DNA of 64,000 nucleotides from Phytophthora sp. 'mugwort' (taxonomy: Eukaryota; Oomycota; Peronosporomycetes; Peronosporales; Peronosporaceae). Below are positions 1 to 9,453 of the stretch, piece after piece (position 1 is the first letter of the stretch; each line of letters opens with the position of its first letter). Both the position numbers and the translations under genes were made by a program. The stretch lies in contig JAUCEF010000009.1 in the NCBI GenBank assembly GCA_033558025.1, positions 1,798,001-1,862,000 of the forward strand, written 5' to 3'. The notes beneath the pieces were generated by a model. The model had not been told where the DNA came from. It did no database searches and worked only from the letters and a program-made list of their open reading frames with translations.

Positions 1-33
1 ATGCTCGACAATTATGTGTAGGGCAACTGCGTC

Positions 34-1442
34 ATGGAGAGAACTCGTGGCGCTCAAGGAGGTGTGGTGACTTTCCCAAGCTTGCGTCTTGATGTTCCGG
101 GTGGTAAGAAAACATTGTTATTTTATGAAATGTTATGGTCCTCTACCTACTAACCAGGCGTGTTGCCATTCCGTTTCAATAAGGTCTGTACACCTTTCGC
201 TTCTCGGACGACTTGTATGGACTGAAACTCAGCATCACAACTCGTTTGCGTGAGCCACATGAAATTTCGGACACCCCCGTTGCCGACTATGTGAGTCTCG
301 TCAACGAAGAGGCAAGGGATGCAGGTCGTCGCAATCGAAGCAGAACTCATGATAGTGACAATGAAGACGTCTATGGCGAAGAGGGAAACGAGTCGGACAG
401 CTCATTCATTGTGGACGATCTAAATGGTGAAGTACATAACGAGGAGCCTGTGGGTTGCTTCTCTGATGATGAGGATGAAGGTGAATGGCAATTTCAGAGT
501 GACGAAGAAGCAGCTGATGAGGCGAGGGAGCAGCGTCGGGTAAGACGGCAGCAACGTTCCAGACGACGGTCGGAACGTGACGTTCAATTCGTCGGTGAGC
601 ATGAAGAAGAAGAGGAATTGTCGGGCGAAGAAGAGGAACACGAAGGCTGCGACGGAGACGGTTATATAGATGAACATGAAGCGGATGAGGACGTTGATGA
701 AGTGCGGCCAGGTCGGCGCAACGTTCGAGTTGTTGAAGAAGCTGCGCTTTCTTCCGATGGAGAGGCTGATCAAGAAGAACATGATGGAGTCGATGCTGTC
801 AAAGACGAAGGTAAAGAGGAGGAGCAGCACGAAACTCATGAGTTGTCTCGACCTCGTCGGCGAAATACGAACCAAATCGTTGATAGTGAGGATGAAGACG
901 AGGGCGAAAGCGACGAAGAGGAAAAGGAAAATGATGTCGGTGATGACGCAAATGAGGAGCATAATGAGCAAAAGAGTAACAACAACCAAGAAATTGTCGT
1001 GGAGGACAACGGAGAAGATGAAGATACAATGACTCGAAACTCTGGTCGAAAAGTGACACGCGCGCAATGGTTCCAAGGCGATGAGTCTGATGAAGACACG
1101 CAGCAGCACCCAGACGCTGTGTTCTTTCCGCATGAGGAAGATGAAATCGTTCAACGGAGACCACAAAAACGAGCTCGAACACGAGACCGACAAGTTCGAG
1201 TCATTGACGAGGGCGAGAGTGACGAGGAGCAGGAACAGATGGAGCGCTCGATCGTAGCAGCCAATTCAGAACACGTACATGACGACGAAGACGACGACGA
1301 CGACGATCTATTCCGGCGAGTGCGTCTCTGCGATGAAGAGAGTGATGAACGTCACGAGTATGAAGATGCACTTCCAGACGCGGACTACCCGGACAGAGAC
1401 GAGGAGAACGACTTGCAAGCTGAGCAAGATGACGAATACTAG
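34..1442 (+). CDS. Acidic, low-complexity protein of unknown function (two exons)
   Basis: I do not recognise a family. A two-exon model works cleanly: exon 1 runs 34-103 from an ATG, the intron 104-183 begins GTAAG, has CTACTAAC as a branch-point-like motif, and ends AG at 183, and exon 2 runs 184-1442. The splice keeps frame and reads ...LDVPGGLYTFRFSDDLYGL..., about 442 residues. Only the first 70 or so residues look globular. The rest is dominated by Glu/Asp tracts with interspersed Arg/Lys clusters (for example RRVRRQQRSRRR near residue 143, and a run of Asp near residue 390). Such a composition is typical of nucleolar, chromatin or transcription-associated disordered proteins, but that is inference. 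The window starts 33 bases upstream, so a further 5' exon is possible. A more proximal acceptor at 157 would lead to a stop within about 25 codons, so I prefer the one at 183. Confidence 0.5.
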
Positions 1443-1521
1443 TTTTCCACAGAGTTTTGGAGCGATTTGAATTGAAGTAACACGCGAACCAAGTCCACAA
1501 CACAATATTGATAATACCAGG

Positions 1522-2019
1522 TAGTAGGATTAAACGGTTCTTGCTGCTGTTTAGAGAGCTACAAGACAGCTAAAGGACAAGGGGGATAGGAGCTTGGACG
1601 GTCGACAGGCCGATCTCTTAGACGCGGGAGCATGACGTGCTGGCTCAGGCCATTCACTTTAGCGCAGGTCTGCGACTGAGTTCTATTGACAATATCACTT
1701 CAACCTGGGCACTATAATTCGTACTTAGCATTAACATATTATATCCCGAAGATACTGAAGTGATTGCTGCTATGTTTTATACAATGTCTTGCACCAGCTT
1801 ACACAATCATTTCAGTACGTGTGCCAAAAAATTCCCGCCCCCCGAAACCTGAACCTGGAACTCAGTCGCAGACCTGCGCTCAAGTGAATGGCCCGAGCCG
1901 GCACGTCGTGCTCCCGCGTCTAAGAGATCGGCCTGTCGACCGTCCAAGCTCCTATCCCCCTTGCCCTTTAGCTGTCTTGTAGCTCTCTAAACAGCAGCAA
2001 GAACTGCTTAATCCTAGTA
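1522..2019. repeat. Foldback (long inverted-repeat) element
   Basis: Two arms of about 160 bp, 1522-1683 and 1858-2019, are near-perfect reverse complements. Both outer ends read TAGGATTAA followed by an A-C or G-C rich GTTCTTGCTGCTGTTTAG block, and the arms stay alignable to CGCAGGTCTGCGACTGAGTT. They are separated by about 175 bp of unrelated spacer. No coding potential is visible. The shape is that of a foldback transposon or a MITE-like hairpin; two solo LTRs inserted in opposite orientation would look similar. The right end stops about 25 bp before the ATG of the next gene, so it supplies most of that gene's proximal promoter. Confidence 0.75.
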
Positions 2020-2043
2020 AATCTCCGAGTCAAAATCGTAGAG

Positions 2044-2469
2044 ATGACGACGACAGAAGACGCCGCATTCGCTCGGGGCATGTTCGTGGCGCTCTGGCCC
2101 AAGGTGGAGCGTTGTCACGACTACGTGGAGCTGCTGCTGGCAGCCCAGGAGAAACTGCAACACACAGTGGACAAACTTATCGCAGGTATAAGTCTCCTTT
2201 TCACCTTGACAATGGAAGTCTTGAGACTCATGCTGTGATGACAACTTTATGCAGGGCTCCAAGAGGCGGAAACGGCTGAGGGAAGCTCCCTCGTGAGCTA
2301 CGCGGACCGACTCCGTAACTTCCCCGCGAGGGTCGAGAGGCTACAGAAGAAGCTGGCGAGGATCCAGGACCGCCTGCTGGCTATGAAGGAGTCGCGGAGT
2401 CGTGGCGTTCCGACCATTGCCAAGGTTTCGGTGGAGGAGTCGGCGCTCTTCGCGTCCCCGTTGTTTTAA
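2044..2469 (+). CDS. Snapin/BLOC-1-like small coiled-coil protein (two exons)
   Basis: Exon 1 (2044-2185) and exon 2 (2255-2469) join across a 69-nt GT-AG intron (GTATAAG ... TATGCAG) and give a 118-residue protein with no in-frame stop. The pattern is that of small subunits of BLOC-1/BORC: an N-terminal helix (FVALWPKVERCHDYVELL), a Gln-rich helix with EKLQHTVDKL, an SYADRLRNFPARV turn region, and a C-terminal heptad helix RLQKKLARIQDRLLAMKE. Snapin has this order and length, and KxDL-type subunits are similar; I cannot separate them by eye. Known members act as alpha-helical bundles on lysosome- or endosome-related membranes. The promoter is largely formed by the foldback repeat immediately upstream. 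The intron being phase-exact and the reading frame open argue that the gene is real. Confidence 0.6.
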
Positions 2470-2753
2470 TAAGGATCCTAGTGGAAAGGGAGGGGGGAAC
2501 GTGCATCTGGAACGGGCTGTCCGAATGTCGAGACAAGACTCTCGCTGCTTGTTGAGAGTGGACCTGCACCTTTTGGTTCAGTGAGTTCCACAAAACAAGG
2601 GCAGTCGACACTACGTATATATCTAATGAATTGGGTATTTATGTTGAAAGAACGCTAAGAAAGCAGCACCAATCTGCGTTGACGCCTGACGATGTTGCAG
2701 ATGCACTCCGATTTAGACTCACCAAAGCTCACTTTTTGCATGCTTCTGCCTTC

Positions 2754-3218
2754 TTAGCTTTCCTCTGCAACGTCACTGTCTTGTCTGTATTCCACGAGCT
2801 GCAACACCCACAATACCAACACGCTGTCAGCTACACAACCTTCCAAACCCGAGCTCCTATTGACGCACCTCCGGTCTTCGGTCGAAATATTAGGTCGACG
2901 AAGCTGTGGCGGTGCAAAGAGCGCGATTTTGGGATTGCGAGCAGCTTCTCTAATCTCGGTTTTCGCCGCTTTGGTGGCTGGTCTGGACGCCAGCTCATTC
3001 TTGCGCTTGTGCGTCGATACAGACGCTGATGACACACTGGCGGTCAGTAATACACCGCTCATGTCACTGGCGAATAGCTCGTCTGCAGACGGCAGCAGCT
3101 GAGCTCTGACCAGTGCTGCTGCTGAAGAAGGCGCTTTAGTGTCTGGACTTACTACAGGAGAAGTTTCCTCGTCCGAAGAGGAGGACGCGTACTCGTCGCC
3201 GAGCAGGAAGGACGCCAT
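2754..3218 (-). CDS. Ser/acidic-rich conserved eukaryotic small protein, 3' end uncertain
   Basis: The start is placed at the second Met of the open frame (MASFLLGDEYASSSSDEE), because the 29 residues before it look like untranslated leader. The protein has an acidic Ser-rich head, a low-complexity middle with a basic patch (HKRKNELASRPATKAAK), and a C-terminal FAPPQLRRPNISTED. That PPQL-x-RPN-(I/V)-(S/V)TED arrangement resembles the C-terminal motif of small conserved nuclear proteins in many eukaryotes, but I cannot name the family with confidence. After ...STEDRR a GTGCGT donor-like site appears, so the last 30 residues of the open frame (ending ...VEYRQDSDVAEES) may be intron read-through and a further exon may lie below 2860. 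No obvious domain of catalytic type is present. Confidence 0.45.
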   Translation of the reverse strand: MASFLLGDEYASSSSDEETSPVVSPDTKAPSSAAALVRAQLLPSADELFASDMSGVLLTASVSSASVSTHKRKNELASRPATKAAKTEIREAARNPKIALFAPPQLRRPNISTEDRRCVNRSSGLEGCVADSVLVLWVLQLVEYRQDSDVAEES

Positions 3219-3734
3219 CTCTACCCGCCAGCAGTTCAAGGTAACGTTTACACAAATACTACACGAAGGGTTAAAACGTATAGCGTATAGTATACGTGCT
3301 GACAAAATGTCAACGAAATGTTTTTCAAGTTCTACTGTTGTGGGAAATGGAAGTTGCTTACCGCCGAATTTTCCGATGCACTTTTTTTTTGGCTACTTCA
3401 AACTTTATCAACGCTTACACTGGTGCATTTCTCATTTCGATGCTGCGCAAGTTGGGATTGAAGGTGGTTCAACTGGCAACGCTTTATTTCTTGTGGGTCC
3501 CAGGCTATTGGGAGTGGAAGTGATGCGATATTGAATCGTCGCGCAGAATATTGTCTTGTGGGATTGCTGACCTTCTTGCCGAGGGTACTGAAGCTGGTAA
3601 AGGATATTTCAAAAGTACTATTGTAATGATTACTATCCAGAGGATCCGCATTACATGAAATCACGATGAAAAACGGCATTCACCGAATGGCTGCGCAATA
3701 GACTGACCGCCTGCTACACGTCATCGCTGAGGTT
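3219..3734. other. Intergenic stretch
   Basis: I see no gene here. Short open frames on the plus strand (3296-3534) lack family resemblance. The region contains poly-T near 3382 and AT-rich sequence and probably holds the 5' side of the preceding minus-strand gene and the 3' side of the next one. Confidence 0.5.
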
Positions 3735-4109
3735 TCAAGTGTACTGGTGAAAAGTCTTGGCAATGATACGCCAGCTTCCACTCATCTTGATGAGTGTATG
3801 GAAGTCGGTGTAGTTGCACCCCGCCGCATCGTTCTCCATGTCAACTCGCACCACGGCAGTCGTAGGGGTAATGCTCAGGACATCGATGTGGGTCTTCAGG
3901 TGAGGAGCAGCACCATGACGGCGCACAAATGCGTACAGGTTATCAATTGGGCCGCCCAGGAGAGAGTCGCCAGAGTATCCGTACATCACGGCGTCCGTGT
4001 GGAACGCCTCGCTGAGCTTCTTGACATCTCCGACTCGTATGCCATCAACATACGCTTGCACGGTAGCAACGGCAAGCTCGAACTCTTCGGTTGGAATGGT
4101 CTTAGACAT
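3735..4109 (-). CDS. NTF2-fold (SnoaL / lumazine-binding-like) protein
   Basis: A 124-residue single-domain protein starting at MSKTIPTEEFELAVATV; an upstream Met (4133) adds only eight residues (MFVPEPTA). The order of features is that of the NTF2-like superfamily: an N-terminal helix (VQAYVDGIRVGDVKKLSEAFH), the conserved FHTDAVMYGY strand after it, GGPIDNLYAFVRRHG, then the curved beta sheet ending FHTLIKMSGSWRIIAKTFH. The last segment is characteristic of the putative lumazine-binding subgroup (Lumazine_bd_2) of small cytosolic proteins, many of unknown substrate. Length fits the family. Nothing about neighbours suggests a pathway. The frame is intact and codon use looks normal. Confidence 0.75.
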   Translation of the reverse strand: MSKTIPTEEFELAVATVQAYVDGIRVGDVKKLSEAFHTDAVMYGYSGDSLLGGPIDNLYAFVRRHGAAPHLKTHIDVLSITPTTAVVRVDMENDAAGCNYTDFHTLIKMSGSWRIIAKTFHQYT

Positions 4110-4628
4110 GGCTGTCGGCTCCGGGACAAACAAGAACTGAGGAAATGCCAGAAGAAAGCCCCAGCTGGAGCACTTGATTGCGCGAACCTTATGTCAACGC
4201 AATCTATTAAATAACAGTATAATTATTCTGTCAATACCAAGAGCCAGAATTCTACCTGCAGATTAATCAAGCGGAACTTACTCAACAATTCAGTTAAAAA
4301 AAGCGCAAATATTTAAAAAATCAAATATAATACAGTAATATAGAAGTCACAACAAATTATAGCCCTCATAAATCTGTAGCGGACTTCGTGTGATTTTGCT
4401 GAGTTTTGCCCTAGACGCTTTATTATCCCCAAGTTTCTATGCAGTTCCCGACTTCTTGATCGGGGCAGATTACTGCACACTGCACTCGCCAAGGTTTTAA
4501 GGTTTTTCGAACACCTATATTTTGTCCTCTAACTCAGTCAATTTACCGAGTTATGCCGCGCAATTTAGATATGTCATAAAACACATCGGAGGTTGTTTTG
4601 GGGAATATAGTTTTAGAGGGGACTGGTC
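4110..4628. other. AT-rich intergenic stretch
   Basis: No open frame or repeat is recognisable. Sequence becomes AT-rich after 4200 (runs of A and T around 4290-4370) and ends at the TA target duplication of the pogo-type element at 4629-4630. Confidence 0.5.
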
Positions 4629-4630
4629 TA

Positions 4631-6711
4631 GATTAACCTGGCACAAATGATACCTAGGATACCCGATATCTTGCTATATCTGATACCAATTTGATCCACC
4701 GATTTGATAGTTAGTAACATGTATAGAGCAAAGTTAATACCTGTCGAATACTATATCGGATTCTCGTTTTCTGCCGATCTGATAGTACCTAGCGAGTCTG
4801 GAAGAGCTTGTTATCGATGTCCAAGTAGTTCTTGCTTCTTGTTCGACACGCAGTTGATCCCGCATTCGGAGCTGTAGCTTCCGGAGGTCCTTTAACAGTT
4901 TTCCGTCAAGATCCGGTACTCTGGGAGTAAGAAAATGACACTCTGGAATGCATCAAGTTTCTTCTGCGTGGTCTGTTCTGGCAACATACAATCGACGCTG
5001 TCTTGATCTTCTTCATCACCTAAGACGTCCCCCGCCGTATCAATGATAGCGAAGTCGGCCTCATCACTAAGAAAGTCTTCGTCCGTTAGCGTACCCATCT
5101 CGATATCTTGCTCAACTGGATTGCAAACTCGTCAATGCTCATCGGATCTCAAATTCGAAGGCGATTCAAACAGTTATGTTCTCTCCGTTGAGTACTTCGT
5201 CGGCCGCTCTCCGTGATCTGCGGGTAGATGTCGTACCAACCACGAGCTTAGTGTGGCGAAAGCAGTTCAACACCAGGTCATCGGACCGGGAACGACCCAG
5301 CTTTTATCCACCGCAATGCTAGCAACTGATCCACATCGTAAATGTCTCGTGTCAGACCCTCTTCTTCTTTGGCTAGTGCCTGTTGCAGTTTTCTGTGCCG
5401 ATATCGTCGCTTTAAAGCGGCAATAATGCCAGCGTCAAGTGGCTGCAACTTGGATGTGGTGTTAGGGGGGCAAGTAAATAACCTTCACGTGTTGAAGATC
5501 CAAGCCGGTATCAATGTGACAGGAAGCATTGAGTAGCAGCAACACCACCTTTCGCATTTGGTTTTTCATGTCTGCTTCAAAGCTGCACAGCCATTCCCGA
5601 AACAGAATAGCCGTCATCCACGCTTTCTTGTTGTTGCGATACAAGAAGCCTAGCTGCTTCCCCGTCTTTTCTTAAAGCACCGAGGTTTATAGGTGCGGCC
5701 GATGAAAAAGGGCTATCTCATGTCAGACCCATCCGCATTGCATGCCAATGCATACGTAAACCGAGTTTCCTCTTCTTGGATCCTTCGATTTGACGGGTGA
5801 TAATTGTTTTGTCCGGACAGAGCTTGTAAAATAACCCCGTTTTATCAAGATAGTAAACATCGGAGAGGGCATATTGACTCATTTCTTCCGAATGTCTTCT
5901 ATGAGCTCTGAGAGTTTAGCATTATTGGCAGATCCGCTTTCTCCGTGTAACTGAAGCTCTTGAATCCATGGCGTCCCTGAAAAGATTGGAACTAGCCGTT
6001 GGCAAACTGCAACTGATCCTCTTGACCGACTCCCATTTTCGTAAGTAGTCGAGCACCTTTAGCCTTTACGATGCTTCCTTCTAGCATGACACCACGGCAA
6101 AGGAGAACCCAACTGGCTAATGCTTCGTCCAGTTCGGGAAACTGTATCGGCCGCGTCCGCCGGATTGAACGATCTTGATCACGGATGTTAAGATATCTCT
6201 CACTTTCTTTCAGAATTGCCGAGATTGTTGCTTTTTCGGGGCGCTTGATTAAAGTAAACGCTCATTGCGCTTTATCGGCCAGTCGGTTCTGTGCGAGTGA
6301 CGGGTGCTCTTGTCGCCGTTCGCAGATACGCTTCTTCTGCTCATAGTTGAGGTTTTCGATGTACTTTTGCTTCCTACCCATTAGAAAGATGGTTTGTCGT
6401 CAAAACAAATGCACTGACCAGTGTGGGTTTTTCGGTCTATGGATTGTGCAGATCGTTGGGGAAAGGTGAAACACAGTAGTCTTGCATAACGGACGACTTC
6501 AGGAATAAATAAAACAAATTTTGAAACCAAGGTTACATCGTTGTTGGGTAACGGACGACTTCAGCAATAAATAGAAAAAATCAAGTCACCGCACGAATAT
6601 CGCCGTTCGCCTTGTTCTCGATTTAGTTATGATCTACTTGCAAACCCGATTTACTGCTATACCTGATATGAGTTGGTGTTCACGGGTGCTATTAGGTATG
6701 CCAGGCTAATC
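4631..6711 (-). mobile_element. Pogo/Tigger-type DNA transposon with TIRs and TA duplication
   Basis: The left end reads GATTAACCTGGCA (4631-4643) and the right end TGCCAGGCTAATC (6699-6711), a 13-bp terminal inverted repeat with one mismatch. Each end is flanked by TA (4629-4630 and 6712-6713), the target duplication expected for the IS630-Tc1-mariner superfamily. The length, about 2.08 kb, is normal for the group. Inside lies one minus-strand transposase relic with CENP-B-type DNA-binding and DDE segments. The transposase is dead, so the copy could only move if an active relative supplied enzyme. Confidence 0.85.
4892..6381 (-). pseudogene. CENP-B/Tigger (DDE_1) transposase pseudogene
   Basis: Reading down from an ATG at 6381 gives MGRKQKYIENLNYEQKKRIC and EHPSLAQNRLADKAQ, the CENP-B N-terminal helix-turn-helix, followed by a stop. 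Past it the homeodomain-like Tc5/CENPB region (INFPELDEAL-like RPIQFPELDEALASWVLL) is visible, then YLDKTG-like and FTYALACNADGSD segments. At 5462-5644 the frame WMTAILFREWL...KVVLLLLNASCH...VKVIYLPP is the second half of a DDE_1 catalytic domain; the expected DNxxxH aspartate reads Asn (LLNASCH). An acidic tail (4892-5098) closes it. At least four stops and several frameshifts are present, so it is non-functional. Confidence 0.85.
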
Positions 6712-6713
6712 TA

Positions 6714-7959
6714 TATTCGAGTGACCGTTTCTGACATCGCGACCAATATATGAACACTTCGTAACCATACCAAAACCAAGTCCAACAGAATGACGGTATG
6801 TATAATGGCTACAATCAGTAGTGAGTTTATTACCGTGCTTCGTAATGCGCGAGGCATGGACTCAACCATTGACTTCAGCACGGATATCTCAATACCGTTC
6901 CATGTCTCGTAAAGCACGCTGTCAACTCACACAAGCTGCTAAACTGGCGCCCATTTACGTAAACGTGTCGAGTCATAATCGACCATAAGTTCTCGATCAG
7001 ATTAAGATCGGACGGTCGCCAGTCCATGGGATGACACGAACCTCTTGCTCCGTAAAAAACGCCGTGGTTCGTTTGGACCGGTGGATGGACGCTCCATCTT
7101 GCTAAAATATAAAATCCGGGCAGTAGTTCCTGTGGGCATACGACAAGAGAAATTCGGACAATGTGTAGACGTAGTCGTCGGAGTTCTGCTTGTTGTGAAG
7201 CACATTCAGCTAGGTCTTGACGGTGGAGCTGAAGCCCGCCCACATCATGACCGAATCACTCCCGTCTTGCCGACGCTTGGTTTGCCTGGGAGGTCGGCGC
7301 AGTGCGCCAGTATGTCTGAATCCGTCAGGTCCGTCCAGATTCCATTTCTCTCTTCCAAAAGATAATGGTCCTACGACATGAGGGGATCCTCGCTCATCAG
7401 CATCTCTCACGCCCATTCTTCTCTTGCACGCTTGTCCTCAGCCGATAGGGGCAACGTGTTGTTCATCTTGGAATAGACAAGCCAATCGACGCCGGAAAGC
7501 ACCCGTTGTATCGTGCGCACCGATGTCGACACCTTTAGCTCGATTTTGAGCTGCTTGGCCGAGAGCTGGCCTTCGCTGCAGTACGGACCAGCAACCGCAA
7601 CTCGCGGTCCGAGAGCGACGTGACTGAGCCTGGTCTCTTATGTTTGTTTGGGGCTCATACAGCACCCACTGAACAAAACCTACCGAGCGCCTGACTTGCC
7701 GTGAAATCTTGCTCAGCCAGAAGCCTGCCTCATGGAGGCCTTGGATCCGTTCTGCTCGATGTCCGTTGTGGTGGCCCCCTTCCCATCTTTCCGGTATGAT
7801 CCGGGGCTGTGTATCCAAAGCGACAGCTAATACTGTGGTATCTACGTTCTCTTAGCGTTCGAGATCTTCTGTGATGCTGAGCCGCTAGGACTGGTGAACA
7901 GACGTATGCAGCAGTGCATACACTACCGCTACCTTCGTATGTGCTTCTAGACTCGAATA
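6714..7959 (-). mobile_element. Probable Tc1-type element abutting the pogo element
   Basis: The transposase relic at 6875-7818 is bracketed by short inverted ends TATTCGAGT (6714-6722) and ACTCGAATA (7951-7959). A 9-bp match is weak evidence on its own, and TA is found beside the left end but the right side reads GTA. The extent is therefore tentative, though about 1.25 kb is normal for Tc1 elements. The left end shares the TA dinucleotide that closes the pogo element, so the two insertions used the same or adjacent TA. Confidence 0.45.
6875..7818 (-). pseudogene. Tc1/mariner-family (Tc1-like) transposase pseudogene
   Basis: The N-terminal part (7818 downward) has the paired helix-turn-helix ERIQGLHEAGFWLSKISRQ. 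A second frame (7416-7210) carries EKWNLDGPDGFRH, with the first catalytic Asp in LDGPDG, and SVMMWAGFSS. A third (near 7210-6960) reads FIFQQDGASIHRSKR, with the second Asp, and RPDLNLIENLWSIM, with the catalytic Glu. These are the hallmarks of Tc1-like DD(34)E transposases. All three catalytic residues survive, but the domains lie in at least three frames because of small indels, so the gene is dead. The tail continues to about 6875 (FSSLCELTACF). Confidence 0.85.
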
Positions 7960-7963
7960 GTAG

Positions 7964-8890
7964 ATCTTCTAAGCTGTCATATCAACTTCATTTTCCTTTT
8001 ACCTCACTCTCTCGAGGTTTTAATCCACAGCCGACCCACCAGTGATGACCAGTCATGATCAGTGATGACCACAAACGGACCTAGAGACGTTGCTGCACTG
8101 ATGGCAAGGACTCTTGTACCAGAGCGACTTGCTGTCTCCCGCTGAAGAAGCTCCCGTACGACAGCACATCACGAGACCCAAATCCGGCTATCCGTATAAT
8201 TTTATGGGCTTCGTATCTTTCCACTTAGGTGCCGCTCGTGGTGGCTTTGGGGGAAGGTTGGCTTGAGTTGGTTTATAATGGCACGTGTTATTGCGACCGA
8301 CTCAGCCTGCGTGAGACAGTACATTTCCACCAGACGTGCCCGACTGACTCCGACTACGCCCGACTAGATTAAAGCCAGAGTTCTGTCATCATTGATGGCA
8401 GCGGTGTGTACGTATAATCCGGATAGCAGAGGTCTGCCAATTTACTCCATGTGACTATGTGACCAAGGAAAACTAAAGACAACGTGAAGGACACAAAGAC
8501 AGCAATACTACTCCAACGATGTACACGAAGGACAAACATCGCGATTTAGCGTGAAGGCTACGGCTTAATTGAGAAAAAATAGGGAATATGTATTCATGAC
8601 AGACATTTTTGTAAGTAGCGGTATCGCAGATATTGCAAGCTCTTTATACGTAGTTCTCCAATGTCTTTCAACCCGCAGAACATCTCTTGGGCTAGTCGAA
8701 CGTAGATCCTGCAGTTGTAGCGATCAAATTGGACTCCCATCTTGGTTATAAATGGTCTCACTCGGTAGCGTCCAGAGCCCGTGGCAAGTAGCCGCCAATG
8801 CTTGGGCCAGAACGCGACTGATTATATATTGTAACTTGACATCATGGGATCATAGTACGCCACGTCACGCGTTTCCAGCCTTATCATTAT
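7964..8890. other. Non-coding stretch
   Basis: I see no gene. Near 8040-8065 AGTGATGACC is repeated. Around 8395 GATGGCAGCGG follows a possible element end, which would suit a primer-binding site next to a solo LTR, but I cannot find the LTR start, so I do not call it. Confidence 0.4.
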
Positions 8891-8892
8891 CA

Positions 8893-9140
8893 CACATCAA
8901 GGTTGTTGCTGCAATTAGTCGGGATTAAAATCCGCTCGGATGTTACGCCGACGAACATACTCGCCAGCGCCTCATCCGTAATGCTCGAAATCCCGTCAAT
9001 CACATGACTCCGATTACACGCATCAATGTTACTACGTCAGACGTTTTTGGACCAAACACCTTCGTCATAACTTCTATTGTTGCGCGGTCTTCCAAGCACC
9101 ATTTAGCTGCAAGGTTTAACGTATCCATCTGCTCATAATA
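8893..9140 (-). other. Degenerate coding-like fragment downstream of the MULE
   Basis: Reading the minus strand from about 9130 gives MDTLNLAAKWCLEDRATI and VMTKVFGPKTSDVVTLMRV, a stop, and in another frame HVIDGISSITDEALASMFVG ending ...NCSNNLDV and a stop. The two halves fit one protein broken by a single-base change. I do not recognise it; it may be the far C-terminal part of the adjacent MULE product or a captured host fragment. Confidence 0.35.
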
Positions 9141-9453
9141 AAAGTTAGCAACTACGATTAGTCTTATAAATCAATGCAATGCTGCCTCTCATCTTTTCTG
9201 ACAACAGTGGGATTTTCACAACCTTGAGTGGCAGAGCTTCGTCTTCCACAATATTATATGGAACCCTACATCGACATCAAGTCAATCGAGGCCATCCGTC
9301 ACAGCGTTTTTGTTTTCCACAATATTCACAACAGACTTGGCTGTATGCCAACGGTTCATAGCCCTATAGTGGAGGTAGTGATTATGCCCAACCCTGGAAA
9401 TTCAATCGCGACATCTTGCTCGGTGAGCCCTTCGTGTTTCTGCCGCGACGTCA

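Noticed and set aside
158..212. Acceptor at 157 for the first gene
   Set aside because: It leads to a stop at 228; the acceptor at 183 keeps frame into the long acidic exon.
420..1193. Long minus-strand frame opposite the acidic gene
   Set aside because: It is the antisense of GA-rich codons, giving a Phe/Leu/Ser-rich shadow with no family resemblance.
8220..8420. Solo LTR with a primer-binding site
   Set aside because: GATGGCAGCGG is suggestive but no matching TG start or second LTR was found.
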